Shown here one piece after another: positions 23,150-35,759 of a stretch of DNA of 64,000 nucleotides (position 1 is its first letter; each line of letters opens with the position of its first letter). The DNA comes from Cephalopachus bancanus (taxonomy: Eukaryota > Chordata > Mammalia > Primates > Tarsiidae). The position numbers and the translations under genes were made by a program. The notes beneath the pieces were generated by a model. The model did not search any database. It worked only from the letters and a program-made list of their open reading frames with translations, and was not told the origin of the DNA. Location of the stretch: assembly GCA_027257055.1 (NCBI GenBank), contig JAPVLO010000522.1, positions 1,550,001 to 1,614,000 on the forward strand, read 5' to 3'.

Positions 23150-24790
23150 CAACTTCTTATAGCATCTAAAAGAAAAATATATGTAGAAGGAAATTTAACT
23201 GAGGAGGTGCAATACTTATACTCTGACAATTAAAGATACTGCTCAAATAAATTTTAAAAATCTATGTGAGTGAAGGATCGTCCAAGGATCATGAACTGGC
23301 ACACTTAAAGTTGTATAGATGGCCATGTTTTTCGAGGATATCTGCAAATTAGGTGTGACCCATTAAAATTTTAATGCCTTTTTTGCAGAATTGGAAAATT
23401 CATATGGAATTTCAAAAGTCTCAGAATAGCAATCAACAAAACAATGTAGAAACAGCACTTTTCCTCATTTAAACACACATGAATAAGCTGCAATAACCAA
23501 ATCAACCTGGAATTGGCATGAGGAGAGAAAAGTGGATGTGTGGAATAGAATGGAAGCACACGAAGTAAACCCATATATATGATCAACTACTTTTTTGACA
23601 AGATTGCCGATATCATTCCATTGAAAAAGAGTGACCTCTTCAGCACGTGGTACCAGGAAAACTGGATTTTCACATTCAAAGTAGTAAAATTGGACCCTCA
23701 TACACAGTATACAAAAAATTAAGGCAAAATGAAATAAAATTACAGCTAAAATTATAAAGCTCTTAGAAGAAAACATGGGGGCAAATCTATACAATTTTGG
23801 ACTTGACAATTATTTTTTAAATATGATACCAATACCACAAGCAACAAGAGAAAAAACTAGACAAACTAGACTTCATCAGATTTTTAAATGTGTGTGCATC
23901 AAAGGACATTATTAAAGGAATGCAAAGATTGCCTACAAAATTGGAGGCAAAGGTCAGGCATTGTGTTTCATGCCAGTAATCCCAGTATTTTGGGAAGAGA
24001 AATTGGGAGAGTGATGTGACACCAGCAGTTAGATACTGGGCAACATAGTGAGACCTCGCCAATAATTAATTAATTCAAAAATTAGCCATGTGTGGTGGTG
24101 CATGGCTGCAGTCCCAGCTATTAGGGAGGCTGAGGCAAGATAATTGCCAGAGACCAGGAGATTGAGGTGGTGGTGAGCCTTGACTGTGCCACTGCACTTC
24201 AGCCAGATGACAAACTGGGACACTGACTCAAATAATAATAATAATAATAATAATAATTGATGAGGTTCTAGCATCCAGAATATACAAAAATAGCTTCAAT
24301 TCAACCACAGCTAAAACAAAGTGCCCAACTTCAAAATGATCAAAGTACTTGATTAGCTAATTCTACACGGAAGTTATAGTATAGAAGCAGACAAGACTAG
24401 AAAGAGACACTCAAAATTATTAGTCATCAAAAAATGCAAACAAACCACAAGGAGATACCACCTTGCACCTATTTGTTTAGTCATATTTTTAAAACAGGAA
24501 AAAAAATTGATGATGTGAAGTTGGTAGCCTAATTTATTGCTAGTAGAAAAGTAAAATACCCATAAATGACAATACTGAAATTCACATGGGAATAAAAAAG
24601 AGCACAAATTGCCAAAACAATTTTCAGCAAAAACAACAAAGTAGACGGTATCACATGTCCAGATTGCAAACTTTATTACAAGGCTATAGTAGCCAACATG
24701 GTGCAGTATTGGTACAGAATTAGGCACACAAACTTCTGGAACAGTACCAAGATTTCAGAAGTCAAAACACCAACTCACTTTTGACAAAGC
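23150..24790 (+). mobile_element. Old L1M fragment, sense, split by an Alu
   Basis: Stretches such as 'aaatttaactgaggaggtgc', 'aaagctcttagaagaaaaca'-like sequence near 23757 and 'aaaccacaaggagataccac' follow L1 ORF2 in order, with heavy decay. An Alu at 23952-24257 interrupts it. Confidence 0.75.
23952..24257 (+). mobile_element. Alu-type SINE, sense, with (AAT)n tail
   Basis: Starts 'ggtcaggcattgtgtttcat', contains 'aaaaattagccatgtgtggt', and ends with 'gggacactgactcaaataat' and an AAT microsatellite grown in its tail. Confidence 0.88.
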
Positions 24791-25109
24791 CACCAATAAC
24801 AATAACCCTTGTTCCTCTCTTCCCAATATTCATGTCCAGAGACAGTCAGGTACCTCTTTACTCTGCTTCTTTTCAGAGATTTGTTGTGTGCATACATTTC
24901 TCTCCATTTCACCTTTGAGACTTGTGATATATTGTAGATAAGTGTTTCTTGATCACTTTATTTCTTCATTTCTTTTTATTTGGTCACTTATTGCAAATCT
25001 GTGTCCATATTTGTAAATGCATGTCTATTTTATTTTCTCATTCAGTCATGATAGTCATTATCAAACAAAAAAACTAAAGAATAAAATTTTAAAAATAAAA
25101 AGAAAAAAG

Positions 25110-25245
25110 AAAATGGACTGCACAAAGAATATATGCTACATGTACACGATGAAATATTGCAGTTATAAAGATAGAGAAAATTAAGGATTTCACATTAACT
25201 TGGATGGATTTAGAGTCTACAATACTGATTGATCTATCACAGAAG
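25110..25245 (+). mobile_element. L1 3' fragment, sense, target of the full-length L1
   Basis: Sequence such as 'ggatttagagtctacaatac' and 'ctatcacagaag' matches the end of L1 ORF2. It resumes after the full-length L1 at 31740 and, past another insertion, at about 32410 ('gtgggacttgaacattaatc'). Confidence 0.7.
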
Positions 25246-26661
25246 AAAAGAACTGAATACCGAAGATCACAGCAAGATGGCGACGGGGCAACCCGGTGTC
25301 TGAAGCCCTCTGCAAGGGAGATCTGCAGTGGGTCTCTGACTCTCGCCCCAGGGGGCTGGGAACCCCAGCATCGCAACCTGCTCTTCAGACAGAGCTCGGT
25401 CGTTGCCACCGCTGGGACATCACAATGACTGGACAGTTACTGCAGTACAAACAGTCCCACCGCCACCGCCGCCACAGCCCCTCCCCCCACCACCACTGCC
25501 GTCGCTGCTGCTGCAGCCACGGCCTCTGTGACGGGTAGCACAGCACACCACCTGGCCCGAGGTGATCCACACCAAACCCCTTCAGGGAAGATCTACTGGG
25601 ATTGCTGCACCCTCTTCTGTGTCCGAGACTGTCCTGCCCACCCAGTGTGGGGTTCCTGTTGCCTGCTCGGAGGCAGGCAGCCATCTTGTTCCTATCCAAC
25701 CCCACCCCCTCTGGGGCGAACAGCCAAGATAGCACCACCTACTGGCGATTCAAGGTAACAACTCCGAAACGGGAGAAACAAGCTTGATAAAGACATAGAC
25801 CAAACTGCTGAACGGAGGTTAATCTAAACTGTCCTTCACAGCAGATCAGGGGCAACTGACTCTAACTGCAAACTAATTTACCAGCTTGAAAAGAAAACTA
25901 GAAATCAGACCTGAAAGGACATTGGACTTAAACGAAATGTCTTAGAGTGTGCTTCATTGATTCTATTAGTTTAATGACTTAATTCTATTCCTACTGTATT
26001 GCTCCCTTTTTTTTTTCCTTTTCCTTTTTTTCTCTTTTCTTCTCTCAGTAAACCATATCTTTGTATAGAGGAACAGCACACTAGCAAGGTGGTTGGTTAG
26101 CTTGTATGTTAGCATCACTATATGTTTTATTTTTATTTTTATTTTTTTTGTATGAGAGTTGGTTCGTCTGTAGCTATGGTCTATTGTTTTTATCTGTTTC
26201 AGTATAGGCCTCTCTCTCTATTTGTTGGCACACTCGTTTGTTTCCCCCTTTACTCCTCTATCTCTCCACTCCCCTCTTCAACCCACTATCTGCTCCATTC
26301 TCTCCCCTCTGCTAACCACATTTTATTTCAGGGAGTAAACCTACAGCCCCACTGCAAGGACAGATTCCAGGGCAGTGGGAAGTGGGTTCCACATTATCCA
26401 CATGCCTGTCAACGAATACCAGGACCTGAAGACAGATTTTGAATCACAGCTCTCACCTTAAGTAAATCTCAAAACTGCAAAAAGGACCACCTCCAATCTA
26501 TAGTGCAACTTCACAATTGAACAAAGTAAGAGGACACACATAAAGAATAAGAAATTTAACAAACGGAAGTAAAACCAATTCCTCTACCCCTAAATAACAG
26601 AATTAAAGAAGACGGTGACATGGAGGGAAGGAAAAAGTAGAGAGGGGGAAAAACCGCACAA

Positions 26662-27626
26662 ATGAAGAAAAACCAAAAGAAGAATATAGGTCTCACACAG
26701 ACCCCTGGGAAATCAGACACTGAGAAAACAGATTCTGGAACACAGACAATGAAGAGTCCCCAGAATGAATGGTTACATACAACAAACCCAAACATCAAGA
26801 CATTAATGGACAGAATTTTAAAAATTGAGGGGGAAAAGAAGAAAATAGGAAGGAGCTGATGTCAGAAATGACAGCAGTAAAGAATACTGTGATGGTAATG
26901 AACAACAGACGAATAACCATGGAAAGCAGAATCGACCAAGCAGAAGAAAGAATATCAGAGCTTGAAGACCAAAACACCGAACTAACCCAAACTGTCAGAA
27001 GCATAGAAAAGAAGCTCAAAAAGACAGAACAAAACCTGCAAGAGATGAATGATCACTTCAAGAGACCAAACCTAAGAATAATTGGGCTTCCTGAGGCAGA
27101 AAGAGAAACAGAAGCCACACTGGAACAAACATTTCATGAAATCATTCAAGAAAACTTCCCTCATCTCATTAAGGATGAAAAAATTCAAACACAAGAGATT
27201 CAGAGAACTCTTGCAAGACAACAAATGGGAAGACCAACTCCCAGACACATAATAATTCGCCTAAACAAAGTAGCTATGAAAGGAAAAATCCTAAAGGCAG
27301 CAAGAGAAAAAGGCCAGACTACCTACCAGGGAAAACCAATTAGAATAGCAGCAGATTTATCCACAGAAACTTTTCAGGCCAGGAGAGCCTGGAGCCCTAT
27401 CTTCAAAGTTCTAAAAGATAAACAATTTCAACCAAGAATAAACTACCCAGCCCGACTAAGCTTCATTAGTGAGGGAGAATTGAAATCTTTTCCAGACATC
27501 CAATCCCTGAGAACCTATGCTGCCACCAGACCACCTCTACAAGAAACACTTAAAAAAGTACTGAACACAGAAGAAAAAGAAAAAAGAACAACAGCATTCT
27601 TCACAAGACTACAGGCAAAAGATTAA
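26662..27626 (+). pseudogene. L1 ORF1p gene, broken by one frameshift
   Basis: ORF1p is the trimeric RNA-binding chaperone of L1. An N-terminal part (26662-26859, 65 codons) and a C-terminal part (26859-27626, 255 codons) are offset by a frameshift near 26836-26858. The C-terminal part holds a coiled coil ('ISELEDQNTELTQTVRSIEK') and the RNA-recognition and C-terminal domains ('LRIIGLPEAE', 'FKVLKDKQFQPRI'). The two parts together are slightly shorter than the 338 residues of human ORF1p. Confidence 0.9.
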
Positions 27627-27698
27627 AAACACACATGAACTAACTCCAACACGCAAAGAAAGACAACAAATAAACAGGGACAACTCTGTAAGAACTTT

Positions 27699-30600
27699 AT
27701 GACAGGGATCAACTCTTGCATTTCAATTATTAGCCTAAATGTGAACAGACTAAATGCACCACTGAAAAGACATAGAATGGCAAAATGGATAAAATATCAT
27801 CAGGCAACAATCTATTCCTTCAAGAGACTCACCTCACTAGAAAGGACACCCACAGACTCAAAGTAAGAAGATGGGAAACAAACTTTCAGGCAAATGGAAT
27901 ACAAAAGAAAGGAGGAGTAGCGATCTTAATTTCAGACAAAATACCCTTCAAGCTATTAAAAATTTAAAAAGATACAGAAGGCCACTACATAATGATAAAA
28001 GGCTCAATCCATCAACAAGAAATATCTATCCTAAACATATATGCATCCAACATAGGTGCGCCAACTTTCATAAAGCAACTTCTTGGAAAACTAAAGAAAG
28101 ATATTGATTCTAACACTATCATAACTGGGGACTTTAATACCCCACTCACAACCCTAGACAGATCATCAGGACAAAAAATAAGCAAGAAAACCCGGAACCT
28201 CAATGTGACTTGGGACCAAATGGACTTAATTAATACCTACAGAAAACTCCATCCAAAGACCACAGAATACACATTCTACTCATCACCACATGGAACATAT
28301 TCTAAGATTGACCACATACTCGGCCATAAATCAAGCATAAGCAAATTTAAAAGGACTGAAATTCTACCAAACACCTTCTCGGACCACAGTGGAATAAAAA
28401 TAAACATAGACACCAACAAAGTCCCCCAAAACCCACAAAGACATGGACACTAAACAGCATGATACTAAACAACTCCTGGGTCAATGACGAAATCAAAACA
28501 GGGATCAAAAGATACATGGAAACAAACGAAAATGAGGAAACATCTTACCAAAATCACTGGGAAGCCCTGAAAGCTGTAGTAAGAGGGGAATTTATATCCC
28601 TACCAACACACATGAAGACAATGGAAGGAACAGAAATTCACAACCTAACAAGCCACCTAAAGAAGCTGGAAAAGCAAGGCCACAAAAACCCTAATTTCAG
28701 CAGAAGAATCCAGATCACCAAAATAAAAGCTCAAATCCAGGACATAGAAGACAAAGAGATAATACAAAAAATCAATGAAACAAAAAGCTGGTTCTTTGAA
28801 AGGGTAAACAAGATTGATGGTCCCCAAGCTAGACTGACCAAGAAAAAATGAGAAAAAACCAAATAAGCACAATCAGAAACACAAAAGATGAAGTCACATC
28901 TGACCCTGAAGAAATACAAAAGATCACTGGAGACTACTACGTACACTTGTATGGAAACAAGCTTGAAAACCATAAGGAAATGGAGGACTTTCTGACATCA
29001 CACAACTTACCTAGGTTGGAACAAGAAGATATTGAGACCCTAAATAGACCAATAACAATCAAGGAAATTTACATAAGAAGAAAACTTCCTACAAAAAAAA
29101 GCCCTAGTCCAGATGGCTTTCCAGCAGAATTCTGCAAGACATTCAAGGAGGAGCTGATACCAATCCTACTGAAGGTATTCCAGGCGATTGAGAAAGATGG
29201 AACTCTCCCCAAATCATTTTACGAAGCGAACATCACATTGATAACCAAGCCAAGTAAAGATCCAACAAAGAAAGAGAACTACAGGCCAATATCTTTGATG
29301 AACATAGATGTTAAAATTCTCAACAAGATCCTAGCAAACCACATTCAGCAATACATCTCAAAAATCATCCACCATGACCAAGTAGGTTTCATTCCTGGGA
29401 TGCAAGTCTGGTTCAACATTCGTAAAATCATAAATGTAATTAAATACATCAACAGATGTCAAAACATAACCACATGACCATATCATTAGATGCAGAAAAA
29501 GCTTTTGATAAAATCCAGCACCCCTTCTTGATAAAAAACCCTTGAACATCTAGGCATATGGGGAACATACCTCAAAATAGTAAGAGCCATCTACGAGAAA
29601 CCCACAGCCAGCATACTCCTAAATGGACAAAAATTGGAACCAATTCCCCTGAAAACTGGAACTAGACAAGGATGCCCACTCTCTCCCCTCCTTTTCAACA
29701 TACTATTGGAAGTCCTGGCTAGAGCAATCAGAGAAGAGTAGGCAATCAGAGGTATTCAAATAGGAAAAGAGGAAGTCAAGCTATCTCTCTATGCAGATGA
29801 TATGATTGTGTACCTTGAAAACCCAAGAGAATCTGTCAAAGGCCTCCTTACATTGATAAAGGCCTTTGACAAAGTCTCAGGTTACAAAATAAATGTACAA
29901 AAGAAAATCACATTTCTCTACACCAATAATAAAGAAACAGAAACCCAAATAAAAAACAAAATTCCATTCACAATAGCCACAAAAAAATGAAATACCTTGG
30001 CATCTTCCTAACCAGAGATGTGAAAGACTTTTACAATGACAATTACAAAACACTGCTCAATGAAATCAAAGCTGACACGAACAAGTGGAAAAATACCACA
30101 GGCCCATGGATCAGAAGAATCAACATTGTGAAAATGTTCATCTTACCTAAGGCAATCTACAAATTCAATGCAATACCCATTAAATTACCAACAACATTCT
30201 TCTCAGACCTAGAAGAAACAACACAGGAATTCATATGGAAACACAAACTTTCAAGAATAGCCACAACAATACTCAGCACAAAAAACAAAGCAGGTGGTAT
30301 CACAATACCAGACTTCAAACTTTTCTATAAAGCTACAATCATCAAAACAGCTTGGTATTGGTACAGGAACAGGCATATAGATGAATGGAACAGAATTGTG
30401 ATTCCAGAAGCAAAACCTCAATTTCTCAACCAACTCATCTTCAACAAAGCCCCCACCACCTACCAATGGGGAGAGGAGAACCTATTCAGTAAATGGTGCT
30501 GGGAAAACTGGCTGACCACATGCAGAAGATTGAAACAGGACCCCTATCTATCCCCATGCACAAAGGTTAACTCCAAATGGATCAGAGACCTAAATGTAAA

Positions 30601-31507
30601 ACCTCAAACCATAAGAACCTTAGAAAAAGAAGGAAATACTCTCATGGAAATCGGAACTGACATCCAATTCCTGTACGAAACCCGAAACCCACAGGACATA
30701 AGAGAGAAGATAGACAAATGGGACCTTTTTAAACTGAAAAGCTTCTGCAAAGCCAAAGAAACCATCAAGAGAGCAAGGAGACAGCCTACAGACTGGGGAA
30801 AAGTGTTTGCCAACTCTAGGTCTGACAAAGGCTTAACATCCTGGATCTACAAGGAACTGAAACGTACTGAAAAGAACAAAGCAAACAACCCCTTTATAAA
30901 ATGGGCAAAAGATATGAACAGACACTTCACAAAAGAAGACATCCGAGTAGCCAACAAACACATGAAGAAATGCTCAACCTCACTAATCATCAGGGAGATG
31001 CAAATCAAAACCACCCTGAGATACCACCTAACTCCAGTCAGAATGGCAAGTATCAACAACTCAAAAAATAACAGCTGCTGGAGAGGGTGTGGTGAAAAGG
31101 GAACACTTCTACACTGTTGGTGGCAGTGTAAACTAGTGCAACCTCTGTGGAAAGCAATGTGGCGATTCCTAAAAACTCTAAAAATTGACCTTCCATATGA
31201 CCCTGCAATCCCCCTACTGGGAATATACCCTGAAGAACACAAATCACTGTATAAAAAAGATACCTGCACACGTATGTTTATTGCAGCATTGTTCACAATA
31301 GCAAGAACGTGGAAACAACCATGCTGCCTATCAAAAGAGGACTGGATTAAAAAAATGTGGTACATATACATGATGGAATACTACACAGCCATAAAAAAGA
31401 ACAAAATCCTGAATTTTGCAGCAACCTGGATGGAACTAGAGTCTATAATACTGAGTGACCTCTCACAGAAACAAAGATCCAAATATCACATGTTCTCACT
31501 CATATAA
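27699..31507 (+). pseudogene. L1 ORF2p gene (endonuclease/RT), several breaks
   Basis: ORF2p nicks target DNA and reverse transcribes L1 RNA. Pieces lie in consecutive frames. The endonuclease region keeps the catalytic SDH triad at 28379-28387. The reverse transcriptase region reads '[19 protein letters not shown]', and its active-site box is YADD (29790-29801). A 506-codon stretch (29987-31507) forms an unbroken C-terminal part ending at TAA. Frameshifts near 27810 and 28454-28850 and a stop at 29476 prevent a full product. ORF2 follows ORF1 by about 70 bp, as usual in L1. Confidence 0.9.
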
Positions 31508-31756
31508 TGGGCCTTGAACATCCAATGTAATACTATAAGATAATGACTGACGGTACTGGGAAACTATGGGGGGGGAAGGGGATGGGATTAACAGTAGCAA
31601 ATATCTGTCTGGGGATGGGAAAACACGTCTTATCAACAGGGTGCCTGAATGAAACGTAATTGTACACCTAATCCTTAACTGTACCCCACAAAACCATAAT
31701 AAAAAATATTGATTAATAAAAAAAAAAGAACTGAATACCACTTGTTCTTTTTTCTT

Positions 31757-32408
31757 CTTTATTTTAGAGATGTGGGGGTACAATTCAAGGCTGGGTATAC
31801 AAATGTTCATTATGCAGGTATTCTTGTGAATGAAGTGTGCCCCTCCCTCCCCTGACAGTTTCCTGAAACTGCCAAGTCCATCCCCCCTCCCCTGACAGTT
31901 TCCCACTACTGCCAATGCCTTTCTTATTGTATTATGATAATTGTTCAAGGTCGCTTATGAGTGAGAATATATGGTATTCTGCTCTTTGCTTCTTTGATAA
32001 ATCACTGAGTGTGATAGACTCTAAATCCATCCAAGTTATTGAGAAGTCCATATGTTTGTCCTTCTTTATGGCCATGTAATATTCCATCATATATATGAAC
32101 CACATTTTAAAAATTGGTCCTGCTCGTTGGGCAGCTTGGTTGGTTCTGCTTTTGCTATTGTGAATAGAGCTGCAAAAAGCATGCAGGTATCTTTTTGGTA
32201 GAATAACTTTAGTTCCTCTGGATATATACCCAATAGGGGGACTGCTGGGTCATATTTCCATATGTCAATGTCTAGTTCTTTCAGAAATCACCACATTGTC
32301 TTCCAAAGAAGTTGCACTAGTTTGCATTCCCACCAGCAGTGTAGAAGCTTCCTTTTTCTCTGCATCCTCGCAAGTATCTGTTGTTGTTTTATTAATGATG
32401 GTCATCTT
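31757..32408 (-). mobile_element. LINE-1 3' fragment, antisense, nested
   Basis: Antisense 3' UTR ('gatgtgggggtacaattcaa') followed by antisense ORF2 end ('tgaatagagctgcaaaaagc', 'gcattcccaccagcagtgta'). It sits inside an older sense L1, whose 3' UTR continues after it. Confidence 0.88.
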
Positions 32409-32620
32409 CTACTTCAAAAGTGGGACTTGAACATTAATCACAACAGCACAAGGAAGGGATTGGCATTAATGGAAAACTTCCAGGAGAGAGAGGGCATGTA
32501 GCAACACCAAGGGCACCTGGTCCTAAACCAGTTGGATGCCCAAATTTTGCCTACACATAGATTACTCACGTGTCTAATGCTGACTTGTACCACACAACTG
32601 TAAAATATTATAAAATAAAG

Positions 32621-32671
<51 letters not shown>
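32621..32671 (+). repeat. (TA)n microsatellite
   Basis: About 50 bp of uninterrupted TA repeat. Confidence 0.97.
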
Positions 32672-32675
<4 letters not shown>

Positions 32676-32689
32676 CAACCACATGCATA

Positions 32690-33678
32690 TATGTGTCAGA
32701 CTGTTCTGATTGCTTCTTTGACTCTGCTATCCCTTATGGTGTCCACACCCACTATGCTTTTGTTGGTTGAGTTCAACCTTGGCCCCTATGACTCTGGAAT
32801 CCAGTTACACCAGTTACATTTAGATTTTCCAATTCAGTGGTAGCGGTTATCCCTGTAAGTTCTCTGGGCTACAGAGAAGATCAAACAAATAGTTATTCAA
32901 CCATGTTGAGACTCCCCCTATGAATGTATTTCTCCCAGTTTTGTTGAGGTTTATCTTCTGTACTCTTTCAGTGTGGGAGAGTTGTTCTTAGATGATATAT
33001 TTACTCTGACATTACAGTCTTTCTAAGACTTCAGGTTGGTTCTTCTACAGTCAACCAAGAAAGTTCTGGCATTTTGCATTCATTTACTGTGGGCAAGCTT
33101 TTGCTTCCCAAATTAGCTGTCCAACCAGACAAACTGTTAGAACCATTTCTGCCTCTGTGAGCTGCCACATTAAATGTAGGATTTCTCCTTAATTGACACA
33201 TATTAATAATTTTGACCTGACTCATCTTGCATTCTTTTTGCATTGTCCAGCTTCCTTAATATCCATTCCCCCACATACTCCTCAGATTTCATTATGTATA
33301 AATTAGAAAATTTAGTAGTTGCCTTGGAATTTAGCACTTCTTATTATGGCTCACATTTGTATTAATACTAATTCTCCTGTTGGGACTTGAATCTGTTTAC
33401 AGGTCTGGAAACAAAGAAGGGTGGATTTTGATGAGAATCAGTATTGTCTTTCATGGCAACTACCTCACGGGAGGTTATTACTATTTTTCAGGCAATGGCA
33501 AGTTAATATTGTCAGATAGTGGTGGAGTGGACTCTCCTTTTGACAGAAAAGACTCATTAGAATTTAGAGAATTAATGTCCCCAGCTTCATCAGGGTCTTT
33601 TCACACATCTCCATTTCAACTTTCAGATCCATCAACTTTCCAATCAGTGACATCTTTTAACATTAGACATAGATCTAA
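32690..33678. other. No gene recognised
   Basis: Roughly 1 kb of AT-rich sequence. Open frames on both strands (for example 33031-33243 minus and 33380-33700 plus) do not resemble known proteins. An ancient repeat origin is possible. Confidence 0.35.
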
Positions 33679-33889
33679 TTTGTATTGTTATTCAAATTAG
33701 ATAGATAGATAGATAGACAGACAGATGATAGATAAGTAGATATAGGTAGATGGTGATAGAGGATAGAAGATGAGAGATAGATGTGAGAGAGAGAGAGAGA
33801 AAGAGAGAAAGAAAGAAGTAAGCATCTTCTTTAAGTTTCTTTGTATTGTTATTGTTTCTTTGTATTGTTATTTGTATTGTTATTCAAAT
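33679..33889 (+). repeat. Templated inverted insertion flanked by 19-bp direct repeats
   Basis: The segment 33698-33843 is the reverse complement of 34355 to about 34500, including non-repetitive sequence ('aagtaagcatcttctttaag') as well as GATA and GA tracts. It is flanked by exact 19-bp direct repeats 'tttgtattgttattcaaat' at 33679-33697 and 33871-33889, with a 27-bp stuttered 'ttgtattgtta' filler on the right. The flanking duplication marks this copy as the inserted one. Confidence 0.9.
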
Positions 33890-34354
33890 CTCATCTGAAG
33901 GATGAGATTCTGCTTTAAATTTTCAGCACTCTTAGCCCTGTGGCAACAAATGATAAGAATTTCTCCCAGACTAAATATACAAGAATTGTGTCACTTATGT
34001 GATACAGGGATTGAAAATTCAAATATTTCAACTCATACTTTTATCTGTCTCACTTGATTCAGTGACACACCAGTCAATCTCATTATACTCATTCGTTTTC
34101 AAAAATGTTCAGAGATATCATATACATGACCACACAAATCCTCTTAAGTCTTTGATTAGAAGTATTCTATGAAAATATTTTGTGTGTCCCTATTTCCTCT
34201 TCATGACATGAACTGACAATCAGTGCTCTGTTTATAAATCTAATAAAGTTAGAGAGTCAATTCTAGAAAAACTTGCTCTATTTAAAAACTTATCCTTAAA
34301 ATTGTGGTCTCTAGAAACATCCCTAGAACCAAAATATGTTTTTGCAAGGTTCTC

Positions 34355-34472
34355 CAAAGAAACTTAAAGAAGATGCTTACTTCTTTCTTTCTCTCTTTCT
34401 CTCTCTCTCTCTCACATCTATCTCTCATCTTCTATCCTCTATCACCATCTACCTATATCTACTTATCTATCA

Positions 34473-34503
<31 letters not shown>

Positions 34504-34504
34504 T

Positions 34505-34545
<41 letters not shown>

Positions 34546-34567
34546 TTATCTATCTATCTATCTTTCT
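34355..34567 (+). repeat. (TCTA)n/(CT)n tract, source arm of inverted repeat
   Basis: Unique sequence 'caaagaaacttaaagaagat' leads into CTTT, CT and then a long TCTA array. The first 145 bp or so are a near-perfect inverted match to 33698-33843, differing by about one tetranucleotide unit. The array then continues for about 70 bp more than in the inserted copy. Confidence 0.92.
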
Positions 34568-34569
34568 AA

Positions 34570-35702
34570 ATTTATAGGACATGCCAGCAGCCTGTAGACT
34601 CAGGGAAGGGTTGTAGTTTCAAATCAAAATCTGCTGGCAGAGTTTTCTTTTGCTCAAGGAATATCACCAGCATTTTTTACTCACTAGGCTCTTATCATTT
34701 CATAACATATAGCGTTTTCTACTTACTATTTAATGTTATACAATGTCTATGTGTCTCCACTCTAACATTGACCCAATATACATATGTTTTTTGTTTTAAT
34801 TTTTCCTGAGTTATGATGTCTGAATTTTGTTTTTTTCTGATAAATATTATACCAGGAATCTTGTCAGACACATATTAGACACTTAACATGTCCCTATAAA
34901 AACAATGAATAAAAGTTTCTCCACTTCTGTGAAGTTTATTTCTCACACTAGGGCAAAATATTTATACTTAATTCTTTATATTTTTTTCCTCATAGACTGC
35001 TTTTTGTATAAAGTTATTAGAATTGAAAAATAATGCAATTTTCATGGCAAAACACTAAGGCTGGCAAGAAACTAAATCAATCTTGTTTCAATTTTTTTTT
35101 TCTGTGCTCTGCTGTTCTCTTGGAAAGTTAATGGTCATCCATCTATTTTCTTCTCACTTCCTAGACCTCAGAATCTATGTCTGTGATGTTATTTCCACCT
35201 GGTCTTCTTCAAGTATCTCAGATTTTCGGTTGCACATGTTTCTCTTTAAATCCTTCTGTCTCTGTCTTTATCTCGATCTCTGAGTTTCTTTTTGTCTCAG
35301 TGTCTCTCACTTGCTCAAACTTTCTCAGTTGATTAGAATGAATAGTAAACAATACTTGCCAGTAATAAAGCATTTCACAAATGTTTTTCTAAGATCATTT
35401 CAAATCCACATGCATACATTGTCACTGTACTTGCTGATGAGATAATAATTACTTTTTTGCAAGGAGATGAGCTCATAGCATCTCCAGCATTTATCTCAGC
35501 GATGAGTTACCCCCTTTTGCATAGGTGCTCAGAGTGTGACCATGGCAGGTACTCCTCCAAGTAATGTCATTTGGTAAGTGGACCTTCTTTATTATGTACA
35601 GAGCAGTATTCTTGGAGGAATAGAATGTTTGTAACAAAAAAAACACGATGTGAAAACACAGAATATGTCCCATAAAATAAACTAAACAAAGAAAAAAAGA
35701 TT

Positions 35703-35703
<1 letters not shown>
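34570..35703. other. No gene recognised
   Basis: AT-rich sequence without recognisable exons or repeats. Confidence 0.35.

Positions 35704-35704
<1 letters not shown>

Positions 35705-35755
<51 letters not shown>
35705..35755 (+). repeat. (AC)n microsatellite
   Basis: About 50 bp of uninterrupted AC repeat. Confidence 0.97.
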
Positions 35756-35757
<2 letters not shown>

Positions 35758-35759
35758 TG

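Larger units (their letters stand above)
25262..31723 (+). mobile_element. Full-length LINE-1 with 16-bp target duplication
   Basis: About 6.46 kb from a GC-rich 5' UTR ('gaagatcacagcaagatggc') through ORF1 and ORF2 to a short 3' UTR and A-rich tail. Exact direct repeats 'aaaagaactgaatacc' flank it at 25246-25261 and 31724-31739. The exact repeats suggest it is among the youngest insertions here. ORF1 has a frameshift and ORF2 several, so it cannot move on its own now. Its 5' UTR may still have promoter activity. Confidence 0.95.

Noticed and set aside
25385..25738. 117-codon minus-strand frame in GC-rich DNA
   Set aside because: Lies in the L1 5' UTR; GC-rich sequence gives long chance frames.
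26859..27626. Longest early open frame as a possible host gene
   Set aside because: It is the C-terminal part of L1 ORF1p, with coiled coil and RNA-binding domain, inside a full-length L1.
29987..31507. 506-codon open frame as a novel protein
   Set aside because: It is the C-terminal part of L1 ORF2p; the wording is shared with several other L1 fragments in the window.
34304..34597. Repetitive Tyr/Leu/Ser-rich frame
   Set aside because: Translation of a TCTA/CT microsatellite; not a gene.
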